Of a stretch of 64,000 nt of DNA, positions 45,882 through 53,158 are shown in pieces (position 1 is the stretch's first letter; each line of letters opens with the position of its first letter). Origin of the DNA: Sanyastnella coralliicola. Its GTDB lineage: Bacteria > Bacteroidota > Bacteroidia > Flavobacteriales_D > Sanyastnellaceae. A model generated the notes under the pieces. The model was not told the origin of the DNA and did no database searches. It was given only the letters and a program-made list of their open reading frames with translations. The position numbers were made by a program, and so were the translations under genes. Location: positions 2,187,501 through 2,251,500 of the forward strand of contig NZ_CP132543.1 of NCBI RefSeq assembly GCF_030845195.1, written 5' to 3'.

Positions 45882-47315
45882 CTAAGTCCCACAAAAGGTT
45901 TGATACCCCTCATCCACCCCCACGGGCAGCTCCTGCGGTGTTAGCCTTTCATTATACGGATCAGCCAGCGCCTTTAATAGATCGTGAAACGGATTCATGT
46001 CTCCCTTGACAGCGGCCACTAGGGCTTCTTCGACCAAGTGATTTCGAGGGATGACCATAGGATTGGTGGCTATCATGAGCGCTTCACTTTCCTCTAGGTT
46101 TGAAAGTCGGACGCGTGCTTTTTCCCATTGGATGTGCCATGCGTTGAAGTCTGTGTCCTCTCTTAGCACCTGAATGAGGGAACCGTTCGTTCTTAACTCA
46201 GTGAAGAAGTTGGTGTAGTCGACCTTGTGCTTTTGGAGGAGACGAAGGCAGTCTTCGACCAGACTGGCGTCTTCTTGCATGTGGTTTTGAATACCCAGTT
46301 TATCAGTCATCATCTTGAGGTATGACTTCGAGAACAGCTGCGGGAACTTCCCTAAGACCTCTTCAGCTTTGGATACTGCAACTTTTTCGTCTTCATCGAT
46401 CAATGGAAGCAAGGCATTCGCGAAGATTTTGAGGTTCCAGAACGCAATGTTCGGTTGGTTCGCAAAGGCATATCGGCCATTACGGTCAATGGAACTAAAC
46501 ACCGTTTGCGGATGATACACGTTCATAAACGCACACGGACCATAGTCGATGGTTTCCCCAGCAATCGAGACGTTGTCTGTATTCATGACCCCGTGAATGA
46601 ATCCCACACGAAGCCAATGGTTGATCAATTCGCTTTGCTGCTGCATCACTTTCTGAAGAAGAGCCAAGGCTAAATTATCCTCGCTAACCAACAATGGATA
46701 ATGTCTCTTGATGGTATACTCCAAGAGCTTTTCTGAATCCTTTTCACCTCCTAGGTAGCGCGCATACTCGAAGGTGCCTACTCGAATGTGGCTGGCAGCT
46801 ACACGAGATAAGATTCCTCCATCATGAATGTGCTCGCGGTAAACGTCCTCCCCTGTCTTCACCACCGACAAGCTTCTCGTCGTAGAGATCCCGAGCGCAT
46901 GCATCGCTTCACTCATGAGGTACTCACGCAACATCGAATAGAGTGTAGCCCTTCCATCTCCCCTTCTTGAATATGGCGTTTGTCCGGAACCTTTCAGCTG
47001 AAGATCATACAGTCCATTATCAGTTTGAATCTCTCCCAAGAGCACCGCACGTCCATCACCAAGACGATTGAAGTGAGCGAATTGATGTCCTGCATATGCC
47101 TGTGAGATCGGCCTACTCCCTTCCATCAACTCATTCCCCGCAAGAATTAACGCCGCTTTCGATTCATCCGCGAAGGTCTCTTCTACGCCTAGCTCTTTCG
47201 CCAATTCACCATTGAAAACCACCATTTCAGGCTTCGCTACCGAGATTGGGATTTGAGCAGTGAAAAGAGTTGGTGGTAGGTTTTCGAGGTAGGTGTTTTT
47301 TAAGGCTTTAGGCAT
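45882..47315 (-). CDS. selO: Protein adenylyltransferase SelO (YdiU family pseudokinase)
   Basis: 477 residues, normal for the family. Family motifs: SQAYAGHQFAHFNRLGDGRAVLLGE, LKGSGQTPYSRRGDGRATLYSMLREYLMSEAMHALGI (shown in parts), SVVKTGEDVYRE, and the metal-binding HGVMNTDNVSIAGETIDYGPCAFM. It ends TFCGT. SelO transfers AMP from ATP to protein Ser/Thr/Tyr residues and is linked to redox stress responses. The start codon and first residues MPKAL are coded by a heptamer repeat (47301-47335), so the N-terminus may have been acquired from it or the true start may differ. Single gene, convergent with the J-domain gene. Confidence 0.95.
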   Translation of the reverse strand: MPKALKNTYLENLPPTLFTAQIPISVAKPEMVVFNGELAKELGVEETFADESKAALILAGNELMEGSRPISQAYAGHQFAHFNRLGDGRAVLLGEIQTDNGLYDLQLKGSGQTPYSRRGDGRATLYSMLREYLMSEAMHALGISTTRSLSVVKTGEDVYREHIHDGGILSRVAASHIRVGTFEYARYLGGEKDSEKLLEYTIKRHYPLLVSEDNLALALLQKVMQQQSELINHWLRVGFIHGVMNTDNVSIAGETIDYGPCAFMNVYHPQTVFSSIDRNGRYAFANQPNIAFWNLKIFANALLPLIDEDEKVAVSKAEEVLGKFPQLFSKSYLKMMTDKLGIQNHMQEDASLVEDCLRLLQKHKVDYTNFFTELRTNGSLIQVLREDTDFNAWHIQWEKARVRLSNLEESEALMIATNPMVIPRNHLVEEALVAAVKGDMNPFHDLLKALADPYNERLTPQELPVGVDEGYQTFCGT

Positions 47316-47335
47316 TAGGCGTTGGGCGTTAGAGG
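47301..47335. repeat. Heptamer array overlapping the selO start codon
   Basis: TAAGGCT-TTAGGCA-TTAGGCG-TTGGGCG-TTAGAGG, five units of the AAGGCTT family in one register. The selO ATG (47315-47313, minus strand) and the next codons lie inside it. Confidence 0.75.
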
Positions 47336-47366
47336 GGCCTTCGCAAAGGTCGGGAAAAAGATAGCA

Positions 47367-47627
47367 CCGGCGTCCGGCATCCGGCGTCCGTTTTTCTACT
47401 TGATGATTTACTCACGACCACCCGTCAACCGTCTACTAATCCGGCATCCGGCGTCCGGCGTCCGGCGTCGGTTAATTATCGTTTATAGATTCTAGACTAT
47501 CGTTTGAGTCTCTAGACCCTCGTCCCTCGACCGGCGTCCGGCGTCCGGCGTCCGGCGTCCGTTGTTATCGTTTATAGATTATAGATCATCGATTACAGTC
47601 CCTCGACCCTTGTCTCTCGACCGTAGC
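47367..47627. repeat. Composite heptamer arrays upstream of selO
   Basis: CGGCGTC units at 47367-47390. Then CCGTCAA-CCGTCTA (47422-47435), four CCGGC(A/G)T units (47441-47468), and the TTATCGT-TTATAGA-TTCTAGA block. Four more CCGGCGT units follow (47531-47558), then a second TTATCGT-TTATAGA block to 47627. The same order of families is thus present twice in a row and resembles 44582-44726. It fills the 316-base gap between selO and the Kazal-type gene; no other feature is seen there. Confidence 0.9.
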
Positions 47628-47631
47628 TGGC

Positions 47632-48933
47632 CTATCTCACAACTCGAACCACCTGGCTTGCCGCTCCGCTTCTTACTTCCAACACATACATCCCCTTCGC
47701 CAAGTTGGCGACATTGATGATGTTGAGGTAGGCGTTTAAGTTTCCGGCTTGAATGAGTCTACCGTTGATATCTGTGAGTTGGTATTCCGCGCTAGCGACA
47801 TTGAGTTGAATATTCAGAATATCAGAGGCTGGGTTAGGCCATACTTTGAGAGATAGTTTGTCTAGGTCATTGACGCTGTTATTGCACTCTCCAGGAACCC
47901 ATTCTGTCACGCCGTTCATATACCATGCTACGCAGCTGTTTGAATACGTTTCGCCATCACAGCCACATACCGGATCGTAAAGTGTGAAGCAAAGTACGTC
48001 AGGATCGATAACCGCCTGATCAGGGCATGAACAAGGACCATCAGTAAATTCAGTGATCCCGTATTCATACATGGCTACGCAACCGTTCCAGTAAGTAACA
48101 CCATCACAACCACATACCGGATCTGGTTCAGCTTCAGGACCACAGTCTTGTTGTCCGATGAGGGTTTGATCGATGCAGCCTCCACAAGTCATTTGGCAGT
48201 CTTCGATGTCGTCAAATGCATAAATTGAATAGTCTGTTTCTCCAACGACCCAGCTGCAACCTGAAATGTAAGAACAGCTCCCATTCAATAGAGCTACGCC
48301 AAGTACCGCTTCACAAGGACCGAAGTCAATACCGTACACATCGAAGCAATCAGAGTCAAGGCAAGAACCGCATTCACTCATGTCTTCAAAGAAATATGGG
48401 GAATAGTCAAATCCGTTCACCACCCAATCACATCCAGAAAGTTCGGTGCACTCACCATTGACAATGGCGATACCTAAAGGGAAGTCACAGTCGCCGAAGT
48501 CTACGCCGCCAAGATCAATGCAATCAGTTTCTAAACATGCTTGGCAGTCTTCGATGTTTTGGTAGAAGTAAGGACTGTAATCCACACCGCCTACTTCCCA
48601 ACCACAGCCAGAAACCGACATACATTGTCCGTTTACCAACGCGATTCCCATTGCCATATCACAAAGACCGAAATCGACGCCTCCGACGTCAAAACAATCG
48701 TCTTCAAGGCAAGCTTCGCATGATTCGAAATCTTCAAAAGCGTATGGACTGTAATCAACTCCACCCACTTCCCAGCCGCAGCCAGAAACGAAGGTACATT
48801 CACCATTGACCAGGCCAATTCCCATGGCCATTTCGCAATCGCCAAAATCAACATCACCTAGGTCTTCGCAGTTTTGAGCTGACGCGGAAAGCGTGAATAC
48901 GCCCGCGATGAGAAGAGAGAGAATAGTTCGCAT
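47632..48933 (-). CDS. Secreted cysteine-rich repeat protein with Kazal-like domains and T9SS type A tail
   Basis: 433 residues with a signal peptide (about 1-19). Four repeats of about 57 residues follow (about 20-245), each with D(F/L)G.CDM/EA..G.A.(V/L)NG.C...SGC.W.V....YS.Y.F..... C..C spacing. Two Kazal-like modules come next (about 250-345), each with DPVCGCDG.TY.N.C.A. The C-terminal about 75 residues (LKVWPNPASDILNIQL, YQLTDINGRLIQ, KGMYVLEVRSG) are a T9SS type A sorting domain. Kazal modules inhibit serine proteases, so a surface inhibitor or structural protein is possible. The start is 54 bases after the ABC permease stop. Confidence 0.87.
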   Translation of the reverse strand: MRTILSLLIAGVFTLSASAQNCEDLGDVDFGDCEMAMGIGLVNGECTFVSGCGWEVGGVDYSPYAFEDFESCEACLEDDCFDVGGVDFGLCDMAMGIALVNGQCMSVSGCGWEVGGVDYSPYFYQNIEDCQACLETDCIDLGGVDFGDCDFPLGIAIVNGECTELSGCDWVVNGFDYSPYFFEDMSECGSCLDSDCFDVYGIDFGPCEAVLGVALLNGSCSYISGCSWVVGETDYSIYAFDDIEDCQMTCGGCIDQTLIGQQDCGPEAEPDPVCGCDGVTYWNGCVAMYEYGITEFTDGPCSCPDQAVIDPDVLCFTLYDPVCGCDGETYSNSCVAWYMNGVTEWVPGECNNSVNDLDKLSLKVWPNPASDILNIQLNVASAEYQLTDINGRLIQAGNLNAYLNIINVANLAKGMYVLEVRSGAASQVVRVVR

Positions 48934-48987
48934 GTTCAGATCGTTTAAGTGTTACTCAAAAGATGCAAAAACCTCTCCAGAAGTTGC

Positions 48988-49794
48988 TTACAGATCGCGA
49001 CGATTAATGATCCAACGATTCATGAGAATTAAGATGATAATCCAAGCAAGTGAGATCGCCATATCCTCCCAACGGATGTATGTAAACGTCTGGGAAAGCG
49101 CGTATTTATTGAATGGACTATGGATGAGCACCTTCGTGGCTGCATTCGGAAGAATACTAGCTAGGAATGGAAGTCCTGCAGCATATTCGATCAATGCCGC
49201 ACCGAATTGTTCGATCCATCCATAGAAAATCAAGACCACTACCCCGATTCCTGTTCTGCGAATAAGTAGTGCCACCAACATGGCAAAAAGGAAGTCATGG
49301 ACTAGGTGCAAGAAATAGGCGCCAATGAACTCTACATTCATGAACATCGAATGTGTATCTGTCACCGGAGAGTACATCAATCCAAAGATCAAACACAGTA
49401 GGAATACCACGATTGACACCACGGCCGCGAGGGATAAGATCAGCAAGAACTTTCCTTTGAAAAATTCGCCACGACTCATACCGTCTATGACGTTCTGTCT
49501 AGCTGTTTGCAAGCTGAATTCCTGTGCTACATTGATCACGATCAAACTCGAAAGCAAGACCGTGAAGTACTGATACAGGAAGGTGAAGTTCTGCCATATA
49601 TCGGCGAAGTCGTAGAAGGGAATAATGTCCTTCAACGGACTTTCTTCCGGCATGATGTTATTCGTAATCCAGCTTCCCAGTGCGTAGGTTCCGATTGGAA
49701 TGCCCACCAAAATGACGAAGAAGAGGACCAAAAGAATCCAGAAGTATCGTGCAGGCTTGAGCTTTAGGAGCTCTATGGAGAGTAGTCTGATCAT
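48988..49794 (-). CDS. ABC-2 type transporter permease
   Basis: 268 residues with about six membrane segments, first at about 17-37 and last at about 245-262. The pattern fits ABC-2 permeases (QEFSLQTARQNVIDGMSRGEFFKGKFLLI is the typical coupling region after TM2, shown here in full because it is the best evidence in parts: QEFSLQTARQ, GMSRGEFFKGK). It starts at an ATGA overlap with the ATPase gene, so the two make one exporter. The substrate is not evident. It is the last gene of the sigma-factor operon that begins at 52787. Confidence 0.85.
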   Translation of the reverse strand: MIRLLSIELLKLKPARYFWILLVLFFVILVGIPIGTYALGSWITNNIMPEESPLKDIIPFYDFADIWQNFTFLYQYFTVLLSSLIVINVAQEFSLQTARQNVIDGMSRGEFFKGKFLLILSLAAVVSIVVFLLCLIFGLMYSPVTDTHSMFMNVEFIGAYFLHLVHDFLFAMLVALLIRRTGIGVVVLIFYGWIEQFGAALIEYAAGLPFLASILPNAATKVLIHSPFNKYALSQTFTYIRWEDMAISLAWIIILILMNRWIINRRDL

Positions 49795-50687
49795 GCCTCG
49801 TTCTTTAAGATTTCGAGGAACTTCTCCTCCAGTGTTTGTCGATGCGTCACGAGGTGATCGACTGTAATTCCTTTATCGAAAAGCGCTGCATTTAAGGCAT
49901 GCGCATTGGCATCATCATTCAATACCACTTTGAATCCGCCATCGAATTCTTTGTGGAGTTCTTTGACCATAGCCAGCTCATTCAAGGCTAACTCGAGTTC
50001 TTTCTGAGGCGACTTCACCTCAACTTCAACAGAAGCAGTTTCTCCAGTGTCTTCTACCTTTCCTTGGTAAATCAGTCTTCCGCTTCTCAATACACAGAAA
50101 TCTGAACATACCTTCTGAACCTCATCCAAAAGGTGACTTGCTAGGACAATGGTTTTTCCGCTTTCCGCAATTTCTAAGATCAATTGACGAATCTCTGCGA
50201 TTCCTTGAGGATCGAGACCATTGGTTGGCTCATCCAAGATCAACACCTTCGGATCGCAAAGCATGGCTGAAGCGATCGCCAGACGCTGCTTCATACCCAA
50301 TGAATAGGTCTTGAAATTCGAGTCGCGGCGTTCGTACAGTCCGACCAACTTTAGCACTTCATTGATGCGGTTGTTATCCACTTCTTTAATGCGTGCTGTG
50401 ATCTTGAGGTTTTGCGTTGCTGTGAAGGATGGGTAGAAAATCGGTCGTTCCAAAATCGCGCCGATTTGACGACGAATCTTGTGGTCGTTTCCTTGTCCGA
50501 ACCACGTAAACTCGCCTGAGGTGGGCTGTGTTGCACCCAATACCATTCCTAAGGTTGTTGACTTTCCGCTTCCATTTGGGCCAAGGATTCCGAAGACGCT
50601 CCCTTCAGGAATCTGGAGACTAATCTCATTGGCCGCTTTGATCTTACCATAGTGCTTGGTAAGTTGTTTTGTCTCAAGCACCATCAT
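49791..50687 (-). CDS. ABC transporter ATP-binding protein
   Basis: 298 residues. Walker A GPNGSGKST (about 37-45), Q-loop region, signature YSLGMKQRLAIA, Walker B VLILDEPTNGLDP and switch His LASHLLDEV are all present, so it should be active. A C-terminal extension of about 80 residues is typical for ABC-2 partners. Both ends overlap neighbours by four bases (ATGA): the DUF4252-like gene before it and the permease after it. It drives the permease encoded next. Confidence 0.93.
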   Translation of the reverse strand: MMVLETKQLTKHYGKIKAANEISLQIPEGSVFGILGPNGSGKSTTLGMVLGATQPTSGEFTWFGQGNDHKIRRQIGAILERPIFYPSFTATQNLKITARIKEVDNNRINEVLKLVGLYERRDSNFKTYSLGMKQRLAIASAMLCDPKVLILDEPTNGLDPQGIAEIRQLILEIAESGKTIVLASHLLDEVQKVCSDFCVLRSGRLIYQGKVEDTGETASVEVEVKSPQKELELALNELAMVKELHKEFDGGFKVVLNDDANAHALNAALFDKGITVDHLVTHRQTLEEKFLEILKNEA

Positions 50688-51286
50688 AAACCGAAGAGGG
50701 ATAAAACGTTTTCATTGAAGAGTCCATCCATGGTATCTTCCATGCTCATGTTTCTGAGTTCCATGAGTTGTTCAGGGGTCATCTTCCCCTCGTAATCAAT
50801 AATCATGAACTGATCGTTGTACATGCCTAAACCGACGAAATGTTGAATCTCCCCTTCTGACTCCGATACCTGCAATGCCGCGAAGTTGGTCCCTGACATT
50901 TCAATCCATGTTTCGAACCCCTGTGCTCTCAATTCTTCATTGATTGAACTGAACTTCTCCATCATGGTCTCCTTCTTCATATCCGTACTCACCAAGATGA
51001 CTGTTTGCTCGAGACCGATGCTCAAGTCATCCCACATTGCTGCGCGTGAGACATTGATCGCACGCATGGTACTTGGGTAAATCCAGTACCCTCTGAAAAC
51101 TTCTGGCGGTACAATACTATCTGCGTGGACTCCCGCGTCCGGGTTTCGCCAGGCTTCCCTGCGCGCATCCCAATATGCCTCCTTCTTTTCGTCACTTTCT
51201 TTCATGACATCAAGGATCGCATCAGACTGACCGAAGGAAGTAAAGTTGAGTAGCAGTAGTAGTGGTAGGAAAAGGAGTCTGCGCAT
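50684..51286 (-). CDS. Exported protein related to DUF4252
   Basis: 200 residues with a signal peptide (MRRLLFLPLLLLLNFTSFGQ). The C-terminal half follows the DUF4252 pattern (FVGLGMYNDQFMIIDYEGKMTPEQLMEL), like the better match encoded just upstream. The N-terminal part has a charged helix and a unique segment. It starts one base after the stop of the other DUF4252 gene and overlaps the ATPase gene. Function unknown; in Bacteroidota these proteins regularly accompany an ECF sigma factor. Confidence 0.75.
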   Translation of the reverse strand: MRRLLFLPLLLLLNFTSFGQSDAILDVMKESDEKKEAYWDARREAWRNPDAGVHADSIVPPEVFRGYWIYPSTMRAINVSRAAMWDDLSIGLEQTVILVSTDMKKETMMEKFSSINEELRAQGFETWIEMSGTNFAALQVSESEGEIQHFVGLGMYNDQFMIIDYEGKMTPEQLMELRNMSMEDTMDGLFNENVLSLFGL

Positions 51287-51287
51287 A

Positions 51288-51797
51288 TTACTTGTTGTCC
51301 ATGTGTTCCAGTTGCTCTAGTCCGTCGATATCTACTGCACGACCAATTCGTGCCACTTGATTCAAGTCGATATCTCCTGCCAGCGACATAATGATGAACT
51401 CTTCAGTGCCGTGTCCGATCATTACCAATTCAGTCACCATCCCGTCTTTCTCTTTGATCAAGAAAGTGAAGTTGTCATCCTTGTTCTCAACGCGAAGTAG
51501 TTCTGCGTAGGAAGAGTCAAAGCGCTTGAGGGCGTCTTTGTACATGGCATATCCGTCTTCACAGTTATCGCACACCACCATTTTCATGGCATCAAGGTCA
51601 GAAATGGCTTTGAGCATTTCTTCTTCCTCTTTCGTTTCTCCTTCGATGTGCGTCATGAGTTCGAACATCTTTCCCGAGATGCTGATCTGTGTGAATCGAT
51701 CATCTTCTTGGTAATCGCTGAAGTACTCAGTCACGGCGCTCTGTGCAAACGTTACGATGCTAAAGGCCGTCAAGCAAAGGGTAATTACGTATTTCAT
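51288..51797 (-). CDS. DUF4252 exported protein
   Basis: 169 residues with a signal peptide (MKYVITLCLTAFSIVTFAQ). The typical DUF4252 order is visible: FTQISISGKMFELM near the start, a helical middle with a CDNC pair, FLIKEKDGMVTELVMIGHG and FIIMSLAGDIDLNQVARI. Overlaps the membrane anti-sigma-like gene by four bases. No enzyme activity is known for the family; envelope stress is a common guess because of its gene neighbourhood. Confidence 0.85.
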   Translation of the reverse strand: MKYVITLCLTAFSIVTFAQSAVTEYFSDYQEDDRFTQISISGKMFELMTHIEGETKEEEEMLKAISDLDAMKMVVCDNCEDGYAMYKDALKRFDSSYAELLRVENKDDNFTFLIKEKDGMVTELVMIGHGTEEFIIMSLAGDIDLNQVARIGRAVDIDGLEQLEHMDNK

Positions 51798-52282
51798 TGG
51801 TCTCTATTTGTGATCGCGAAACTAGCCTCATTGAATTTGTTGATGACCGTCGCGTGTTCTTGTCCTTTTTCCATTCCAGCACCCATCTTACGTAGTGCTT
51901 CTTGCGTTTGAATCCAAGCCTGTTGGATCTCTTCTTCGGTGTACTCTTCGGCAACAGGACCAGGGTCTTGTTGTGCGAAGAAATACCACCCTCCGAGAAC
52001 CGCAATTACGATGGCAGCGGCAGCGAATAAAGGACGGAGTCGTTGAATAGAAAAAATAGGAGTCGAAGAAGTGCTTAGCTTTTCAAGCATTTCGTCGTCG
52101 AAAGACTCTCCGAGCATCGGTTCATCCTCCATCGCTTCGAAGTAAGCAGCTACCCCTTGGAATTCATCAGGAAGGGCATCTTCTTTCGCCAATTGACGAA
52201 GCAGTGCTTCTTCTTCGAGGGAGGTACTCCCACCCCAAAACTTTTCAACGATTGATCTGATCTCCAGTTCGTTATACGCCAT
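51794..52282 (-). CDS. Single-pass membrane protein, likely anti-sigma factor
   Basis: 162 residues from the ATG at 52282, 11 bases inside the sigma factor gene; an alternative start at 52300 adds six residues. The N-terminal about 75 residues are soluble and acidic, with a helix-rich pattern like short anti-sigma domains. One membrane helix lies at about 85-103 (FAAAAIVIAVLGGWYFFA) and a periplasmic helical tail follows. I see no zinc-binding HxxxCxxC. The role follows from the position directly after an ECF sigma gene, with translational overlap. Confidence 0.75.
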   Translation of the reverse strand: MAYNELEIRSIVEKFWGGSTSLEEEALLRQLAKEDALPDEFQGVAAYFEAMEDEPMLGESFDDEMLEKLSTSSTPIFSIQRLRPLFAAAAIVIAVLGGWYFFAQQDPGPVAEEYTEEEIQQAWIQTQEALRKMGAGMEKGQEHATVINKFNEASFAITNRDQ

Positions 52283-52787
52283 AATCGTAGGCTTTCTCAA
52301 TTGTGCTTCTAACCGCCCTGCGCGCTCTGTGCAGGGTGACTTTGACTACGTTCATGTCAAGTCCGGTCTCATCTACGATTTCCTGGTAGCTCATGCCTTT
52401 CATATCACGCAAACGAATCACCTCAGACTGTTGGTCTGGAAGGCTTCTAATCGCCTCTTTGATTCGTCTCACTAACTCAGCATTTTCCACCTTTCTGTCA
52501 GGTGCTACGCTCCGATCACCAAGATCAAAGCGTTCCTCCACTTGCTCGTATTTTCTGCCCGCCTTTTTCAACAGGTCTAGGCAACGATTTCGAGCCATCG
52601 TAATGAGCCAGGCTTCTTCATTCCGAATCGCCACCGCAGTGGATTGCGATTCCCAGAACTTCAGCATGACATCTTGAACCACGTCCTTTGCCTCGTCTTC
52701 ATTTTTCATGTAGCGAAAAGCGAGACGGAACACCTTATCTTTCAAAGGCAGGATGCGGTTTCGGAAGTCATCCCTGGTCATAGTCAT
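52272..52787 (-). CDS. ECF RNA polymerase sigma factor
   Basis: 171 residues. Region 2 at about 15-85 (LAFRYMKNEDEAKDVVQDVMLKFW, EAWLITMARNRCLDLLKK; quoted in parts), region 4 at about 110-165 (LPDQQSEVIRLRDMKGMSYQEIVDETGLDMNVVKVTLHRARR; quoted in parts). It is the first gene of a six-gene minus-strand operon: sigma, membrane protein, DUF4252, DUF4252-like, ABC ATPase, permease, all overlapping or one base apart. It should direct transcription of its own operon and possibly envelope genes. I saw no recognisable promoter upstream, as expected if it uses its own recognition sequence. Confidence 0.93.
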   Translation of the reverse strand: MTMTRDDFRNRILPLKDKVFRLAFRYMKNEDEAKDVVQDVMLKFWESQSTAVAIRNEEAWLITMARNRCLDLLKKAGRKYEQVEERFDLGDRSVAPDRKVENAELVRRIKEAIRSLPDQQSEVIRLRDMKGMSYQEIVDETGLDMNVVKVTLHRARRAVRSTIEKAYDYGV

Positions 52788-52887
52788 AGCGAAGACGATC
52801 GTATTTCTGGTTTGTTACAGATCAAGGTAAAATTAATTTCACATCCCTCTCAACACCCCAGTTTTCGGGTGTAAGGAAGCAAGGGGG

Positions 52888-53079
52888 GCGTAGACGGTAG
52901 GCTGTATGCTGTAAGCGGTAGACGGTGGACGGTGGACAGTGGACGATGGACAGTGGACAGTGGACAGTGGACAGTGGACAATCTAATCATGCTAACCGCC
53001 ATTGGCGGACTAATCATGCTCACCCTCCTATTCTGCACCAATCTCCTTAAGCCATAAGCCTTAAGCCTTAGGCCTATAG
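52888..53079. repeat. Heptamer arrays (CGGTGGA/CAGTGGA and AAGCCTT families) around a palindrome
   Basis: Fourteen units from 52888 to 52985 in one register (GCGTAGA, CGGTAGG, CTGTATG, CTGTAAG, CGGTAGA, CGGTGGA twice, then CAGTGGA types). At 52983 and 53010 a direct repeat CTAATCATGCT flanks the perfect palindrome CCGCCA-T-TGGCGG. A second array CCTTAAG-CCATAAG-CCTTAAG-CCTTAGG-CCTATAG lies at 53045-53079. The gap 52788-53158 has no gene. Confidence 0.88.
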
Positions 53080-53108
53080 AAGGTGTTTAGCTTTCCAACC
53101 AAGCCCCC

Positions 53109-53139
53109 TTGTATAACCCATCATTTTTTGTTACCTTAG
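53109..53139 (+). promoter_or_regulatory. Promoter candidate TTG-N20-TACCTTAG for the 53159 gene
   Basis: TTG at 53109-53111 and TACCTTAG at 53132-53139 (one mismatch to TAnnTTTG), spacing 20, within the Bacteroidota range. The start codon is 19 bases downstream. Confidence 0.5.
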
Positions 53140-53158
53140 TATATTAGTACCATCACGT

